Below the pieces are notes generated by a model. The model saw only the letters and a program-made list of their open reading frames with translations, ran no database searches and was not told the origin of the DNA. This document shows positions 34,812 through 47,672 of a stretch of DNA of 64,000 nucleotides, in pieces. The position numbers and the translations under genes are program-made. Each line of letters starts with the position of its first letter. Within the stretch, counting starts at the first letter, position 1. Origin of the DNA: Areca catechu (taxonomy: Eukaryota; Streptophyta; Magnoliopsida; Arecales; Arecaceae); contig CM038050.1 of NCBI GenBank assembly GCA_021397845.1, positions 143,343,980-143,407,979 on the forward strand, read 5' to 3'.

Positions 34812-37170
34812 TGAAAGAAAAACGGTGCAGGTGGTTTGACATGATCCTACACTAGGCATGCAAACAGCTACGGGAGCAGAATGGATTTTAAAACATTTCT
34901 AAAAATCAACACAGCAAAAAACTGCTCCGCCCAGAACCTAACCTATTCATGTTGCATGTAGGCATGTAACGAGGCATAAAATATTTGTAAAATATATAAA
35001 TAAATACATCTATTTATGCATGATTAAAATAAAATTTTTCATACCTTTATTCCACCTGAAATAACTCTGGAATAAAGCTGGAATAGGCTGGAATAAGTGG
35101 GATAAACTTATTCCAGTCTTCTTCCTCCTTGGACCGTTGAGATGCTCTGTTTTTGGTTTTCAAAACAGCGATCAAACGGCGGCTTCCGGACCTCCTTTTC
35201 ATCCCAAATTTGAGCAGCGGCAACTTGGACAAGCGCTCTTCGATCTTCAATCGAAATCTACAAGAAAAGGTCAGTGTACACGGTGTACAAGAGGGCAAAA
35301 AGCCTACTGCCAGAAATTCTGCAGCAGAACAGGAACAGCAGTTTGTCCCTGCATTTTGGAGCAGCAGTAGCAATTCGGCTCGCCTTGCTTGCTCCCAAGA
35401 GTAGAAGGGTACTTCCTCCAAAGGGGAGACGTGCCCAGGGCTCTCTGATCCACCTTCACACGCGGTGCTAGCTGCTGGGAGTGAGTAACACGGTCACAGG
35501 TAGCAGCAGTTTTCTTTGCTGCACTGCAGAATTTGAGCACTAGAAACAATGGGAAAAGAGTTTGGTTTCTCTCCCTCACACCCTCCAAATCCCAGCCTAA
35601 CTAGTACCCAATGGAAGCAAGAAGAACAAGCTCTCAGCCTCTCAAAAGGAAGAACACCCTTCTTTGTTTCCTCTCTTCTCATGGTTAAATAACTAGCTGC
35701 TGAAACAGGGCTGCTGTTGCACGGTTTGTGTGTCTTTGAAACAGGGGCTAGCTGTGGTATTTATAGGACGGCAGGGAGAGGGAGTTGGAGAGGCCAAAAG
35801 ATGAAGCGTTAGAGGCTGCGTTACAACCATTTAACCAACCATAAACGAGGGTTAAAGCCATCCGGTGGAGGGAGAAGAAAGGACGCACACCCAGCGTCGT
35901 TTGGCCTTATTTTGACGCTTGGACTCTTTCCAGCGTAATGTGTAAACATTTACACGGTGAAAACCGGTCCATTCCCAATTTGGTTCAATCCCATTAAACC
36001 TCTTGGTTCAATCCAATTGAACCGGTTCAAGCCCAATTAAATTGGTTCATGGGATTAAAATTGGTTCACAACCAATTGAAGGCCAAAATGAACTCCGAAT
36101 CAGTTCAAAACTAATTCAGGAAAAACCTGGCGCAGTCCTGGTCAACTCGGAACAATTTTCGGTTGACATAGACAAGGGCAAGTTGGGAAAAAAAGTGCTC
36201 AAAAAATACTGTGACCATAAAATCGAGACGATTCCCAATCGTAAATCGGTATCCGGATCAGAGAGTAATCCTCTATGGCGTGTGAACTCATAGGTTCGAA
36301 CCTAAACGGTAGTACTAGAACAATTCTAGTACCAGCATAGGAAACCATCTAGCAATGGATCTCGGCATCCGGATAGGTCGAAGATGCGGGAGCAAACTAT
36401 CGAACCTCTGGCATATGGTTACCGTATAATTCATCCCTTTGACCTCTAATGCTCAGGACGACTGAGATTGGGCTGCCAACCCAGACAGAGTCAGTCGACT
36501 ACGTGTCTCAACCTCGCAAGCCGGTGACTCTTCACTAGGACTACCCTGGCCGAGGATTTGCTAAATTGAGATACTGCGAGACATTCAATCCAAACTATTT
36601 GGACAGGTCAATTCCATCATGGTCCATCACTGCTCTACAAGTACTTGCCTGTACCCAGAAACCTTCCATCACCGGATTAAAAATTCGGGTAGTCCGGCAC
36701 CAAAGCACAGGGAGTTGCTTGCAAGCTACCATGATGACTTCAGGTCAGAGAGACACATATACCCATATCCAATCGTGAGTATCCCTTTGGCAGAAAGGGG
36801 CTGCACGGAGTCACGTTCAATAAGATATCACATATCCCACTTTCAGATCACATCAGTATCACCACACTCATTTGGTCAAGAGGACAACCAAACGATGTGA
36901 ACTACAACTACCTATACTTGATATATTGCCATCCAGTACAATATATCCTTTGGTTGTGAACAGGGTTTAAGGACCACTCGATACATCCTCTCTGTATCGA
37001 AGTCAGTGTAGTCCTAAGGACTTCATCACATGGAAAGAGTTCATTTCAGGAAAATATAAAATGTGATGAGCTGCCAAAAAAATATATTTTATTAATTCAA
37101 AGAAAGAGTACAATACTGAGCTCAACCGCCTACTACCCAGGTGGTTGGCTTTGGGACACAATTCCCAATA
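34812..37170 (-). repeat. Element E 3' LTR (2,359 bp)
   Basis: On the minus strand it begins TATTGGGAATTGTGTCCC (first TG changed to TA, compared with TGTTGAGAATTGTG in the other copy) and ends ...TTTTTCTTTCA. TATA (TATAAATA on the minus strand) at 35758-35765. Confidence 0.93.
35758..35765 (-). promoter_or_regulatory. TATA box of element E 3' LTR
   Basis: TATAAATA on the minus strand, conserved at 43611-43618 in the 5' LTR. Confidence 0.65.
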
Positions 37171-37219
37171 ACTCTCACTTGTACTAAAGCCAATCAGAAG
37201 AGTATCTAATACCCATTTC

Positions 37220-40200
37220 TCATTTACAATAGTCGAACTCTTTTATTCCGAGGGCTTTAGTGAAGGGGTCGGCCAGATTTTCTTTTCCATCGATCTTCAG
37301 AAGATTGATGTCGCCTCGTTCCACGATCTCTCGTACGAGGTGGTAGCGCCGCAGTATGTGTGTGGTGCAGTGATGAACTTTTGGCTCCTTAGCTTGAGCA
37401 ATGGCTCCAGTGCTGTCACAGTACACCGGAACAGGACCATCTAAGGAAGGTGCCACCCCTAGCTCTCCGAGGAACTTCCGCAACTACACAGCTTCCTTTG
37501 CTGCATCTGATGCTGCAATATATTCTGCTTCGCATACCGAGTCTGCAACAGTTGCCTGCTTGGAACTTTTCCAGTAGATCGCTCCTCCATTCAGGGTAAA
37601 TACAAACCCTGACACACTCTTGCTATCATCTCTATCTGACTGGAAACTGGAGTCAAAGTACCCCACAAGTTTCAAGTCAGGTTCTCCATAAATAAGCCAT
37701 TGATCTTTAGTATTTTTCAAATACTTAAGGATGGACTTAACCACCTTCCAATGCACCTCACCTGGGTCAGACTGGTATCTGCTCACTACTCCTAGTGAGT
37801 ATGCCATGTCTGGTCTAGTACAAGTCATAGCATACATGATAGATCCTACTGCAGAAGCATAAGGCACTCTACTAATGCGCTCTCTTTCCTCAGGAGTTGT
37901 CACACAATCCTTCTTGGAAAGAGTAATTCCAGAACCTATCGGGAGAGAGCCTTTCTTGGAATTTTCCATGCTGAACCGTTTCAGCACGGTGTCAATGTAC
38001 GTAGACTGGGAGAATCCCAAAAGCTTCTTAGATCTATCTCTATAGATCTTCATACCTAGTATGTAAGAAGCTTCACCCAAGTCCTTCATGGAGAACTGAG
38101 ATGATAACCAGACCTTTATTCCTTGTAATGCTGTGACATCATTCCCGATTAAGAGAATGTCGTCAACATACAGTACTAGGAATACAATCATAGAACCATT
38201 AACCCATTTATAGATGCACGGTTCTACTCCGTTCCTAACGAAGCCATACGATTTGATACACCTATCAAATCGTAAGTTCCAACTTCGAGATGCTTGCTTG
38301 AGTCCATAGATGGACCTCTGCAACTTGCATACTTTTGATTCATCTGTGGATGTGAACCCTTCAGGCTGTATCATATACACCTGCTCTTCCAGCTCCCCAT
38401 TTAGGAAAGCAGTTCGGACATCCATCTGCTAGATCTCATAATCAAAATATGCTGCCAAAGCAAGCATGATCCGAATGGACTTGAGCATTGCCACAGGGGA
38501 GAAAGTCTCGTCATAATCGATACCATATCGCTGACGATACCCCTTTGCAACCAGATGGGCTTTATAGGTCTCTACCTTCCCATCTGCGCCCCTTTTCCTC
38601 TTGAAGATCCATTTACACCCAATGGGTATTATTCCTTCAGGCGGATCAACTAATGTCCATACATTATTGATTTCCATGGACTCCATTTCGGATCGCATAG
38701 CTCCCAAGCCATGCCTCAAAGTCAGATATCTGAAGAGCATCCATATAGGTGATCGGATCCTCATTGTTCTCATCGAGCTCAATGGGATCACCGTCCCGGA
38801 CCAAGAAACCATAGTATCTGTCCGGCTGACGCGGTATTCTACCGGATCTCCTAACGGGTTCTGGGTGTGATTCAATCACAGCCGGTTCCACGATGTCCTT
38901 AGAGTGTGCAGGTTCTTCTATTGGCTGAACTTCATCAAGTTCAATCTTAGAAGCTATAGTTCCTTCTCCAAGGAACTCCTTTTCCAAAAAGATAGTTCTA
39001 AGAGCAATGAACACCTTTTGTTCATTCTCCAAGTAGAAGAAATACCCTTTGGTTTCCTTAGGATAACCAATGAATAAACACCGATCAGACCTAGGACCAA
39101 GTTTGTCTGAGTCTAAACGCTTTTCGTAAGCCGGACAACCCCAGACCCGAAGGTGTGAGATTGAGAGTTTACGACCATTCCATATCTTATACGGAGTGGA
39201 GACAACAGACTTACTTGGAACATTATTTAACAAGTAACAGGCTGTCTGAAGCGCATATCCCCAAAAGGATAGCGGTAGAGTTGCAAAGCCCATCATGGAT
39301 CGAACCATGTCCAACAAGGTTCGATTCCTCCTTTCGGACACACCATTCAACTGTGGTGTACCTAGAGGAGTCCACTGAGAGATAATTCCATTCTCCTCAA
39401 GATATGTCAAAAATGCACCAGATAAGTATTCGCCACCTCGATCAGATCGAAGGGTTTTAATACTTTTTTCAGTTTGCTTTTCTACTTCATTACGGTATCG
39501 TTTGAACATTTCAAACAACTCAGACTTATGTCTCATTAAGAAGACATAACCGAACCTTGAAAAGTCGTCTGTAAAAGTAATGAAATATTTGTATCCTCCT
39601 CTGGCACTTACTGTCATCGATCCACATACATCAGTATGTATTAGACTTAGAAGTTCTGTAGCTCATTCACCTTTTCTAATAAAAGGTGACTTGGTCATTT
39701 TACCAAGTAAACAGGATTCACAAGTGGGCAGTGATTCAGAATCACTAACCTCAAGGAGTCCATCTCCTCACATCTTGTTTATCCTATTTTGGTTAATATG
39801 ACCTAGCCTACAGTGCCAAAGATACAAATCGTTGACATTATTTAATCTTGGGCGTTTGCTAGATATGTACATTACACTATCAGGCCTTGATAGTACGTAT
39901 ATGCCATTATTTAATATAGCTTTCATTATAACAGAGTTATTCAAAATAACATTGCAAAAATCTCCTTTTATTGATAGTTCAAAACCATAATTGGTCAAAA
40001 GGCCTATAGAGATTATGCTCATAATGAAACTAGGACAATAGTGACAGTCGACTAGTTCGACAGTACAAGACTCAAAGACAAGATGCAAGACTCCGACCAC
40101 CAGTACTGGAACATGATTTCCATTCCCGACGCTCAAAAACTGTTCTCCATCTTCAAATCTTCTACTAACTAGAAGTCCTTGTAATGAATTACAAACATGA

Positions 40201-41129
40201 ATTGGACTACTAGTATCCAATACCCAGTTAGCAGTATCAATAATAGAGTAATTATAAGGTTTTATCATATAAATACCTTGTTCAGCAGACTTCTGCTTCC
40301 TCGGCCTGTTCGGATCAAGGGACGCAATATAAAGAGGATAGTTCCTCTTCCAGTGTCCCTTCTTCTTGCAGTAGAAACATTCTGCAGAAGATTGATCAGC
40401 CTTATACTTCCTGGTCTGACTAGGGCCAGGAGCATTCTGCACCTTCTTTCCCTTTTTATTTGTTTTCTTCTTCCCTTTCTTAAAGGGACGACGACCTCTA
40501 CTACCTCCCACTAAATTCACCACCCCCTTATTTAGTTGGTGGTCTTTCTCAAAAGTCTGCAGCAACCCCAAAAGACCATGGTAGTTGACTGCAGGCTTAT
40601 TCATTCTATAATGATCGAGAAAATCAAGATAGGAGGAGGGAAGAGAATTCAGGATCGCATCCTTGCCGAGCTGCTCGTGCAAGAGGCATCCGAGTTTGCC
40701 CAACTTTTCAATCAACTCGATCATGTACAATACATGATCAGTGACTGAACTGCCATTCGGCATCTTGGAATTATAGATGGCACAAGACACTTTGTACCGT
40801 TCTACATCATCCGGGGTGCCGAAGGACTCCTTCAACTTTTGAAGGATTTCATCAGGTTGGGCCTCCTCGAATTTGCGACTGAACTCGTCGTTCATCGCCG
40901 CTAACATAATGCATCGGACAGTAGTCCGATCAGAGACCCACTTCAGATAAGCATCTCTGACCGCACTCCGTACATTAGCGGGAGGGATTTCAGGTGCCGG
41001 ATCCGTTATCACATAGAGGATCCGTTCATGCTCTAGAACGATTCTCAATCTTCGATACCAACTATCGAAGTTGTGACCCTTTAACTTCTCGTTATCGAGA
41101 AGTGACCGGAGCGATAAATTGGAAGACAT
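37220..41129 (-). pseudogene. Element E gag-pol polyprotein, broken
   Basis: Minus strand. Start ATG with first base 41129 (MSSNLSLRSLL...); an in-frame ATG seven codons upstream is possible but lacks the family N-terminus. Gag's zinc knuckle CFYCKKKGHWKRNY has lost its last Cys. Protease is WVLDTSSP, integrase HHCC near 39720-39830, DDE core (RSDRGGEYLSG, NGVSERRN) 39290-39620, RT with LYVDDILLIG near 38150-38180, RNase H to 37220. Breaks: TGA 39768-39770 (also in F), a TGA near 39662, one base gained near 38705 that shifts the frame, TAG 38429-38431 and TAG 37484-37486. Long stretches stay open, so decay is moderate. Confidence 0.93.
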
Positions 41130-42664
41130 CTGAAAAGAAAATAAGACCAAATTAGTGTATAAATTAATAATTTAACCAAAAGACTTGGACTTTAGTCTAA
41201 AGGTTTTTCCCACTAATTTTTCAGATTGGTAGCCTCTAACTCCAATCCGTGAAAAAAAATAATTTTTCAAGTGGGTACTGAAATCCAATAGGCCTCGCAT
41301 GAGCCCGACTATGGCCAGCTCACCCATACGAGCCTAAAGGTAGGTTCGTAAACCAATTGCTTCCTTAAACAATTTTCAGTATTTTATTTTGCCACAGAGA
41401 ACACCCCAATCGGCCTAGGGGCCTCCTATTGCGGGTCTCTGGTTAGGTCCAACCATTAAAATGACAAATCCAATGCTTCTAGCTAACTAAAGACCAAGCC
41501 CGACTATGGCCGGCCCACCTGGTCCCGTTAAGGAGGTTGCACTGAACCATCATCGATCAGATAGAAATTCCAGTCACCGGATGTACACCCGTTCTATGGA
41601 ACTGCCGATGCACACAAAGCTAGTAGACACATTTCTATCCAACTTAATGGGAGGCTAAGACACTGTCAACTCTTTGACTTAGTCTTTTTAAGGACCTAAT
41701 AATTTTAGAGGATTTTTTTTTTGTGACAGAAGAAAAAGACAAGGACATGGATCATCCTCCCACTGAATCAATCAGATTCCAGGAGGGTTGAAATAAATCA
41801 ACAAATTGATCCATGGGCACCTATAGATCAGTCAGACCGATCAACCTGGGTGACATGGGTTAACTCGAGTCATTGAGCTTTTCCAATCAGTTCTGGTCGA
41901 CTCGACTAGCCAGGTAGGTGAGATCATGGGTGAGTATCCGCCATTAACCATCTTTCCTAGACACCAACCAAGTTGGCCAGGAAAGAGGTAGCCTTATACA
42001 ACCATGATCACAATGCCAAACCTACCTCGACACCAGTCGGTATACCAGACTCGATCAGACTAGCCTAAAGACTCGAGCATCCACTGAGCCACTAATTGGA
42101 TCCATTTTAGATGAACGAATCAACTAATCTAACTATTAGATAGTTTTAAAGAAGGGCCTTAAACAACTTTTGTTTAATCTTCTTGTTATCCGGTTCAACT
42201 AAACTTAGGTCTAACCCAGTGATGAACCCAACTAGTCAGCTAACCCAATTTAACCCAAAATGGCTTATGCAAATTTGATTAGATTTCATAAACCTAAAAA
42301 ATTTTTTAATAAGCCAAACTCTTAATTAAAATAATTTTTAATTAAGTCTCTATGTAAAACAATTTTACATAACTAAAAATCATGCATCTTGATTCAAAAT
42401 TTTACAAATATTTTATATCCAATATAAAACATGCCTAAAAACATGTATCAACAAATTAAAACTTTTTTAATTTTAATATTCTTTAAGGATCCTTCTGAAG
42501 AGGCCAACACAGACGATCCGCATCGTGTCAAAGACACACGGTCATGGTGAATGTCTCAACTAGGTTCCAAAAAGAAATCAGGATACATATTTAGATTAAA
42601 CAAATTTTAATCTATAAACATGCATACAGGAATAGATTACACATGCAACCTACTCTGATACCAC
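41130..42664 (-). other. 5' leader of element E
   Basis: Long untranslated leader on the minus strand. It holds TAGATTAAA/TTTAATCTA (about 42592-42614) and hairpin delta, CCAAC TTG GTTGG (plus-strand 41964-41976), inside the GGTGTCTAGGAAAG block shared with the other family. The TTGTTGTG loop array of the A-D/G family is not found here. Confidence 0.7.
42651..42663 (-). other. Primer binding site of element E
   Basis: On the minus strand TGGTATCAGAGTA, one base after the LTR. Initiator Met tRNA complement with the last two bases diverged. Confidence 0.88.
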
Positions 42665-45023
42665 TGAAAGAAAAATGGTGCAGGTGGTTTGACATGATCC
42701 TACACTAGGCATGCAAACAGTTACGGAAGCAGAATGGATTTTAAAACATTTTTAAAAATCACCGCAGTGGAAAACTGCTCCGCCCAGAACCTAACCTATT
42801 CATGTTGCATGTAGGCATGTAACGAGGCATAAAATATTTATAAAATATATAAATAAATACATCTATTTATGCATGATTAAAATAAAATTTTTCATACCAT
42901 TATTCCACCTGGAATAACTCTGGAATAAAGCTGGAATAGGCTGGAATAAGTGGGATAAACTTATTCCAGTCTTCTTCCTCCTTGGACCGTTGAGATGCTC
43001 TATTTTTGGTTTTCAAAACAGCGATCAAACGGCAGCTTCCGGACCTCCTTTTCATCCCAAATTTGAGCAGCGGCAACTTGGACAGGCGCTCTTCGATCTT
43101 CAATCGAAATCTGCAAGAAAAGGTCAGTGTACACGGTGTACAAGAGGGCCAAAAGCCTGCTGCCAGAAATTCTGCAGCAGAATAGGAACAGCAGTTTGTC
43201 CCTGCGTTTTGGAGCAGTAGTAGCAATTCGGCTCGCCTTGCTTGCTCCCAGGAGTAGAAGGGTACTCCCTCCAAAGGGGAGATGCGCCCGGGGCTCTCGG
43301 ATCCACCTTCACACGCGGTGCTAGCTGCTGGGAGTGAGTAACACGGTCACAGGTAGCAGCAGTTTTCTTTGCTGCACTGCAGAATTTGAGCACTAGAAAC
43401 AATGGGAAAAGAGTTTGGTTTCTCTCCCTCACACCCTCCAAATCCCAGCCTAACTAGTACCCAATGGAAGCAAGAAGAACAAGCTCTCAGCCTCTCAAAA
43501 GGAAGAACACCCTTCTTTGTTTCCTCTCTTCTCATGGTGAAATAACTAGCTGCTGAAACAGGGCTGCTGTTGCACGGTTTGTGTGTCTTTGAAACAGGGG
43601 CTAGCTGTGGTATTTATAGGATAGCAGGGAGAGGGAGTTGGAGAGGCCAGAAGATGAAGCGTTAGAGGCTGCGTTACAACCATTTAACCAAACCATAAAC
43701 GAGGGTTAAAGCCATCTAGTGGAGGGAGAAGAAAGGACGCTCACCCAGCATCGTTTGGCCTTATTTTGATGCTTGGACTCTTTCCAGCATAACGTGTAAA
43801 CATTTACACGGTGAAAACCGGTCCATTCCCAATTTGGTTCAATCCCATTAAACCTCTTGGTTCAATCCAATTGAACCGGTTCAAGCCCAATTAAATTGGT
43901 TCATGGGATTAAAATTGGTTCACAACCAATTGAAGGCCAAAACAAACTCAGAATCAGTTCAAAACTGATTCAGAAAAAACCTGGCGCAGTCCTGATCAAC
44001 CCGGAACAATTTTTGGTTGACATAGACAAGGGCAAGATGGGAAAAAGAGTGCTTAAAAAATATTGTGTCCATAAAATAGAGATGATTTCCAATCGTAATC
44101 GGTATCCGGATCACAGAGTAATCCTCTGTGGCGTGTGACCTCATAGGTTCGAACCTAAACGGTAGCACTAGAACAATTCTAGTACCAGCACAGGAAACCA
44201 TCAAGCAATGGGTCCGGCGTCCGGATAGGTCGAAGATGCAGGAGCAAACTATCGAACCTCTGGCATATGGTTACCATATAATTCATCCCTTTGACCTATA
44301 ATGCTCAGGACGACTGAGATTGGGCTGCCAACCCAGACAAAGTCAGTCGACTACGTGTCTCAATCTCGCATGCACGGTGACTCTTCACTAAGACTACCCC
44401 GGCCTAGGATTTGCTAAATTGAAATACTACGAGACATTCAATCCAAACTATTTGGACAGGTCAATTCCATCTTGTTCCATCACTGCTCCACAAGTACTTG
44501 CCTGTACCCAGAAACCTTCCATCATCGGATTAAAAATCCGGGTAGTCCGGCACCAAAGCACAGGGAGTTGCTTGCAAGCTACCATGATGACCTCAGGTCA
44601 GAGGGACACATATACCCATATCCAATCATGAGTATCCCTTTGGCAGAAAGGGGCTGCACGGAGTCACGTTCAATAAGATATCATATATCCCACTTTCAGA
44701 TCACATCAGTGTCACCACACTCATTTGGTCAAGAGGATAACCAAACGATGTGAACTACAACAACCTATACTTGATATATTGCCATCCAGTACAATATATC
44801 CTTTGATTATGAACAGGGTTTAAGGACCACTTGATACATCCTCTCTGTATCGAAGTCAGTGTAGTCCTAAGGACTTCATCACATGGAAAGAGTTCATTTC
44901 AGGGAAATATAAAATATGATGAGCTGCCAAAAAAATATATTTTATTAATTCAAAGAAAGAGTACAATACTGAGCTCAACCGCCTACTACCCAGGCGATTG
45001 GCTTTGGGACACAATTCTCAACA
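42665..45023 (-). repeat. Element E 5' LTR (2,359 bp)
   Basis: On the minus strand TGTTGAGAATTGTGTCCC...TTTTTCTTTCA. Same length as the 3' LTR. TATA at 43611-43618. A 124-codon reading frame in R/U5 (43274 to 42900, minus) is open in both LTR copies; see rejected items. Confidence 0.93.
43611..43618 (-). promoter_or_regulatory. TATA box of element E 5' LTR (active-position promoter)
   Basis: TATAAATA on the minus strand followed by CCACAGC; conserved in the 3' LTR. Confidence 0.7.
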
Positions 45024-45028
45024 ATGCC
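45024..45028. repeat. Target site duplication of element E, right copy (ATGCC)
   Basis: Perfect copy of 34807-34811. Confidence 0.95.
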
Positions 45029-45651
45029 TGCCAACCCAACGAGGATCCCAATGCAAGCGCCCAATGGTCACCTTGACTATAAAGAACGATCGACACCCCG
45101 AAAGGGGGCGGTAACAGAAAAATAATGCAATATCTGTGCAAGCTCAACCATAAAGGCGAGGCACCACCACCACCACTCAAAACAGGCAAAGGAGAAGCAG
45201 TTAAGCAGAGAATCCCTCTAGCTTCACCGTCATCCTCCTCCTGACACACTTTCATTTCATTCTCATACCATTCACTCCTCCTAGAGTAGAGTCTATCAAG
45301 AGGGGCTCGACTAGGAGGATCTATTCCCCTGGATCATCACTGACTTGACCATCGGAGTGCCTCCATCAAAATCCCTGGCCCGGGTCACTAACCCAGTCTT
45401 TTATAGGTCTGGCCAAGACGGGACCTCCCAGGAGCACCAAGCCACACACTCCGGCACTGACAATAGCTACAGGCCACGACGATCTTGGCAGTAACAAATT
45501 GGCATGCCAGGAAGGGGGCGAGGAGCAAGGCTCACCACAGGACAACGGATCCTATCTAAGCCATCCCCCATTCTTCTTACAAGCAGTTCTACAGAAGGAT
45601 GGTAACAACATGAGCAAGGGAGGCGTTTACCAGCCATGCGGGGGACTCCCC
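45029..45651. other. GC-rich DNA between E and F, possibly a gypsy-type LTR end
   Basis: Not copia-like. It holds a TATA-like ACTATAAAG at about 45077, and a stretch near 45498-45525 (AATTGGCATGCCAGG, then a G-rich run) that resembles the start of some Ty3/gypsy internal regions next to an LTR ending in AACA. No gag or pol can be read. Assignment as the remains of a gypsy 5' LTR and leader, split by E and F, is a weak inference. Confidence 0.3.
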
Positions 45652-47260
45652 TGTTGGGAATTGTGTTCCAAAGCCAATCGCCTAGGTTGTAGGTGGTTGT
45701 GCTCAGTATTATAATCTATATATGAATTAATAAAATATTATTTTGGCAGCTCATCACATTATTCATTTCCCTGTAATGAACTCTATTTATGTGATGAAGT
45801 CCTTAGGACTGTTCTGACTTCGATATAGAGAGGATATATTGAGTGGTCCTTTAAAAGGTTCACAACCAAAGGATACATTGTATACGACGGCAATGTATCA
45901 AGTATAGGTTATTGTGGTTCACATCGTTTGGTTGTCCTCTTGACCAAAGGAGTATGGTGACACTGATGTGATCTGCAAGTAGGATGTGTGACCTCTCATT
46001 AAACGTGACTCCGTGGAGCTCCTTTCTGCCAAAGGATTGCTCGTGATTAGATATGCGTATATGTGTCCCTCCGACCTGAGGTCGCGATGGTAGCTTGCAA
46101 GCAACTCCCTATGCTTTAATACCGGACTACCTGGATTTCTAATCCGATGATGGAAGGTTTCTGGGTATAGGCAAGTACTTGTGAAGCAGTTTTGGACCAA
46201 GATAGAATTGACCTGTCCAAATTATTTGGATTGAATGTCTCGCAGTGTCTCAATTTAGCAAATCCTTGGCCAAGGTAGTCCCAGTGAGGAGTCACTGGAC
46301 TTACAAGGTTAAGACATGTTATGGATTGACTCAGTTAGGGTTGGCAGTCTAACCCTAGGTCATCTTGAGCATTGGAGGTCAAAGGGATGAATTATATGGT
46401 AACCATATACCAGAGGTTCGATAGATCGCTCTTGCATCTTTAGCCTATCCGGATACCAGGATCCATTGCTAGATGGTATCTTGTGCTGGTACTGAAAGTG
46501 TTCTAGAGCTACCGTTTAGGTTCGAGCCTATGAGGTCACACACCATTGAGGATTTCTTTCTAATTCAAGAACCGATCAATGATTGAGAATCATATCGGTA
46601 TTAAGGTCAAACGGACTGATTGAGCACACATTGGTTTTTTTCTGGTCTGATTTGGATTGACCAAGATTGATTTGGGTCAACCTGGAATTGTTCCAAAAAG
46701 ACCATGATTGGACCCGATTTTTCTAATGATCGGATTTAGTCGGAATGGGGTTTTTCTAAGTGAACTGAGTTTTGGTCTCAATGAATCGTTTTTGAACCGG
46801 TTCATGGCTCATTTTATTCGGTGTTTTTTCTCCCAGCAAATACTCTGTTTCACCTCTTGGATGTGATAAGATCAACATGGTGTTCGGACCAGCTTGGGAT
46901 AAGATCATTTTGATGGTCAGTTGCTAGGAGTTCTCCCATATTTCTCTCCCGCATGCGGCTTTCTCCTCTCAATCCAGGTTTCCTCCCACACGTCACTTCC
47001 CCTCTCAATCCCTGTTTCATGCTGGTATGGGATTAGACAGCAGGAGTTCATCCAAGTCCCGCATGCGATTTCCTCTCTCACGGTCGCAGGTTTACACGGT
47101 CTTCATAGTGATCTTCCAGCAGCGGCTCCTGTTCCAGAAATTATAAACCGATTCAAATTGATCCAAAGGAGTTTGGATTTATCCGGGTTTCCTCTCCGGT
47201 GTTTGATCTGGACTGCTCTTCCACGATTTTCCCTTCCCTTCATGGATTGAATTCTTTGCC

Positions 47261-47268
47261 TATAAATA
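47261..47268 (+). promoter_or_regulatory. TATA box of element F 5' LTR
   Basis: TATAAATA in TTTGCCTATAAATAGGCATG. Confidence 0.65.
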
Positions 47269-47667
47269 GGCATGATGGTTGAATGCCAGGAGGTGCAAGA
47301 GAGAAACAATAAAGAAGCCAAGATGGTGAGAAAGGGAGAAGCAACTGGGATAGGCTGCTGGGCGTGCATGTGAGAGCCTCTGGTGTTTTCATGTTGCAGG
47401 CCCTGGCTTGCAATGTGAGTGGCTGGCTGTGTGAGGAGCAACAGGGAATAAGAGGCTTGGTATTGCATTCCAGGTCTTCACGATTTTGGAGGAAGCAGGC
47501 CATAAGATTGGTTTATATGAAGTACAGAGCATGCATGTAAGAGAGAGGGAGGAACCGGCCTTATGATTTGGGAGAAATCTAGGCGTGCGGTTTTCTTTTG
47601 GAAGAGAATAGAGCATCTGCATTAATACCGTGTATTCCTTCCATCATTTTAAGTATTCCGGTGTGTG

Positions 47668-47672
47668 CTCTT
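47668..47672. repeat. Target site duplication of element G, left copy (CTCTT)
   Basis: CTCTT before TGAAAGGA; identical CTCTT at 57574-57578. Confidence 0.95.

Larger units (their letters stand above)
34812..45023 (-). mobile_element. Element E, Ty1/copia (second Angela-like family), minus strand
   Basis: Full-length element of about 10.2 kb read on the minus strand: 5' LTR 42665-45023, primer site 42651-42663, leader 41130-42664, broken gag-pol 37220-41129, purine tract near 37171-37180 (AAGTGAGAGT on the minus strand), 3' LTR 34812-37170. Both LTRs are 2,359 bp and differ at roughly 94 positions plus a few indels by hand count (about 4%), mostly transitions. Flanked by perfect ATGCC. Same family as F. 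Confidence 0.95.
45652..47672 (+). repeat. Element F 5' LTR, part 1
   Basis: Begins TGTTGGGAATTGTGTTCC and runs to GTGTGTGCTCTT, where G is inserted. TATAAATA promoter box at 47261-47268. Together with part 2 the LTR is about 2.6 kb, longer than in E, partly because of a 73-bp duplication. Confidence 0.9.

Noticed and set aside
42900..43274. 124-codon frame in R/U5 of the E LTR (minus strand), also open at 35047-35421
   Set aside because: It is open in both LTR copies despite about 4% divergence, which is mildly notable, but there is no known domain, overlapping frames are also open, and the region is untranslated LTR in this family.
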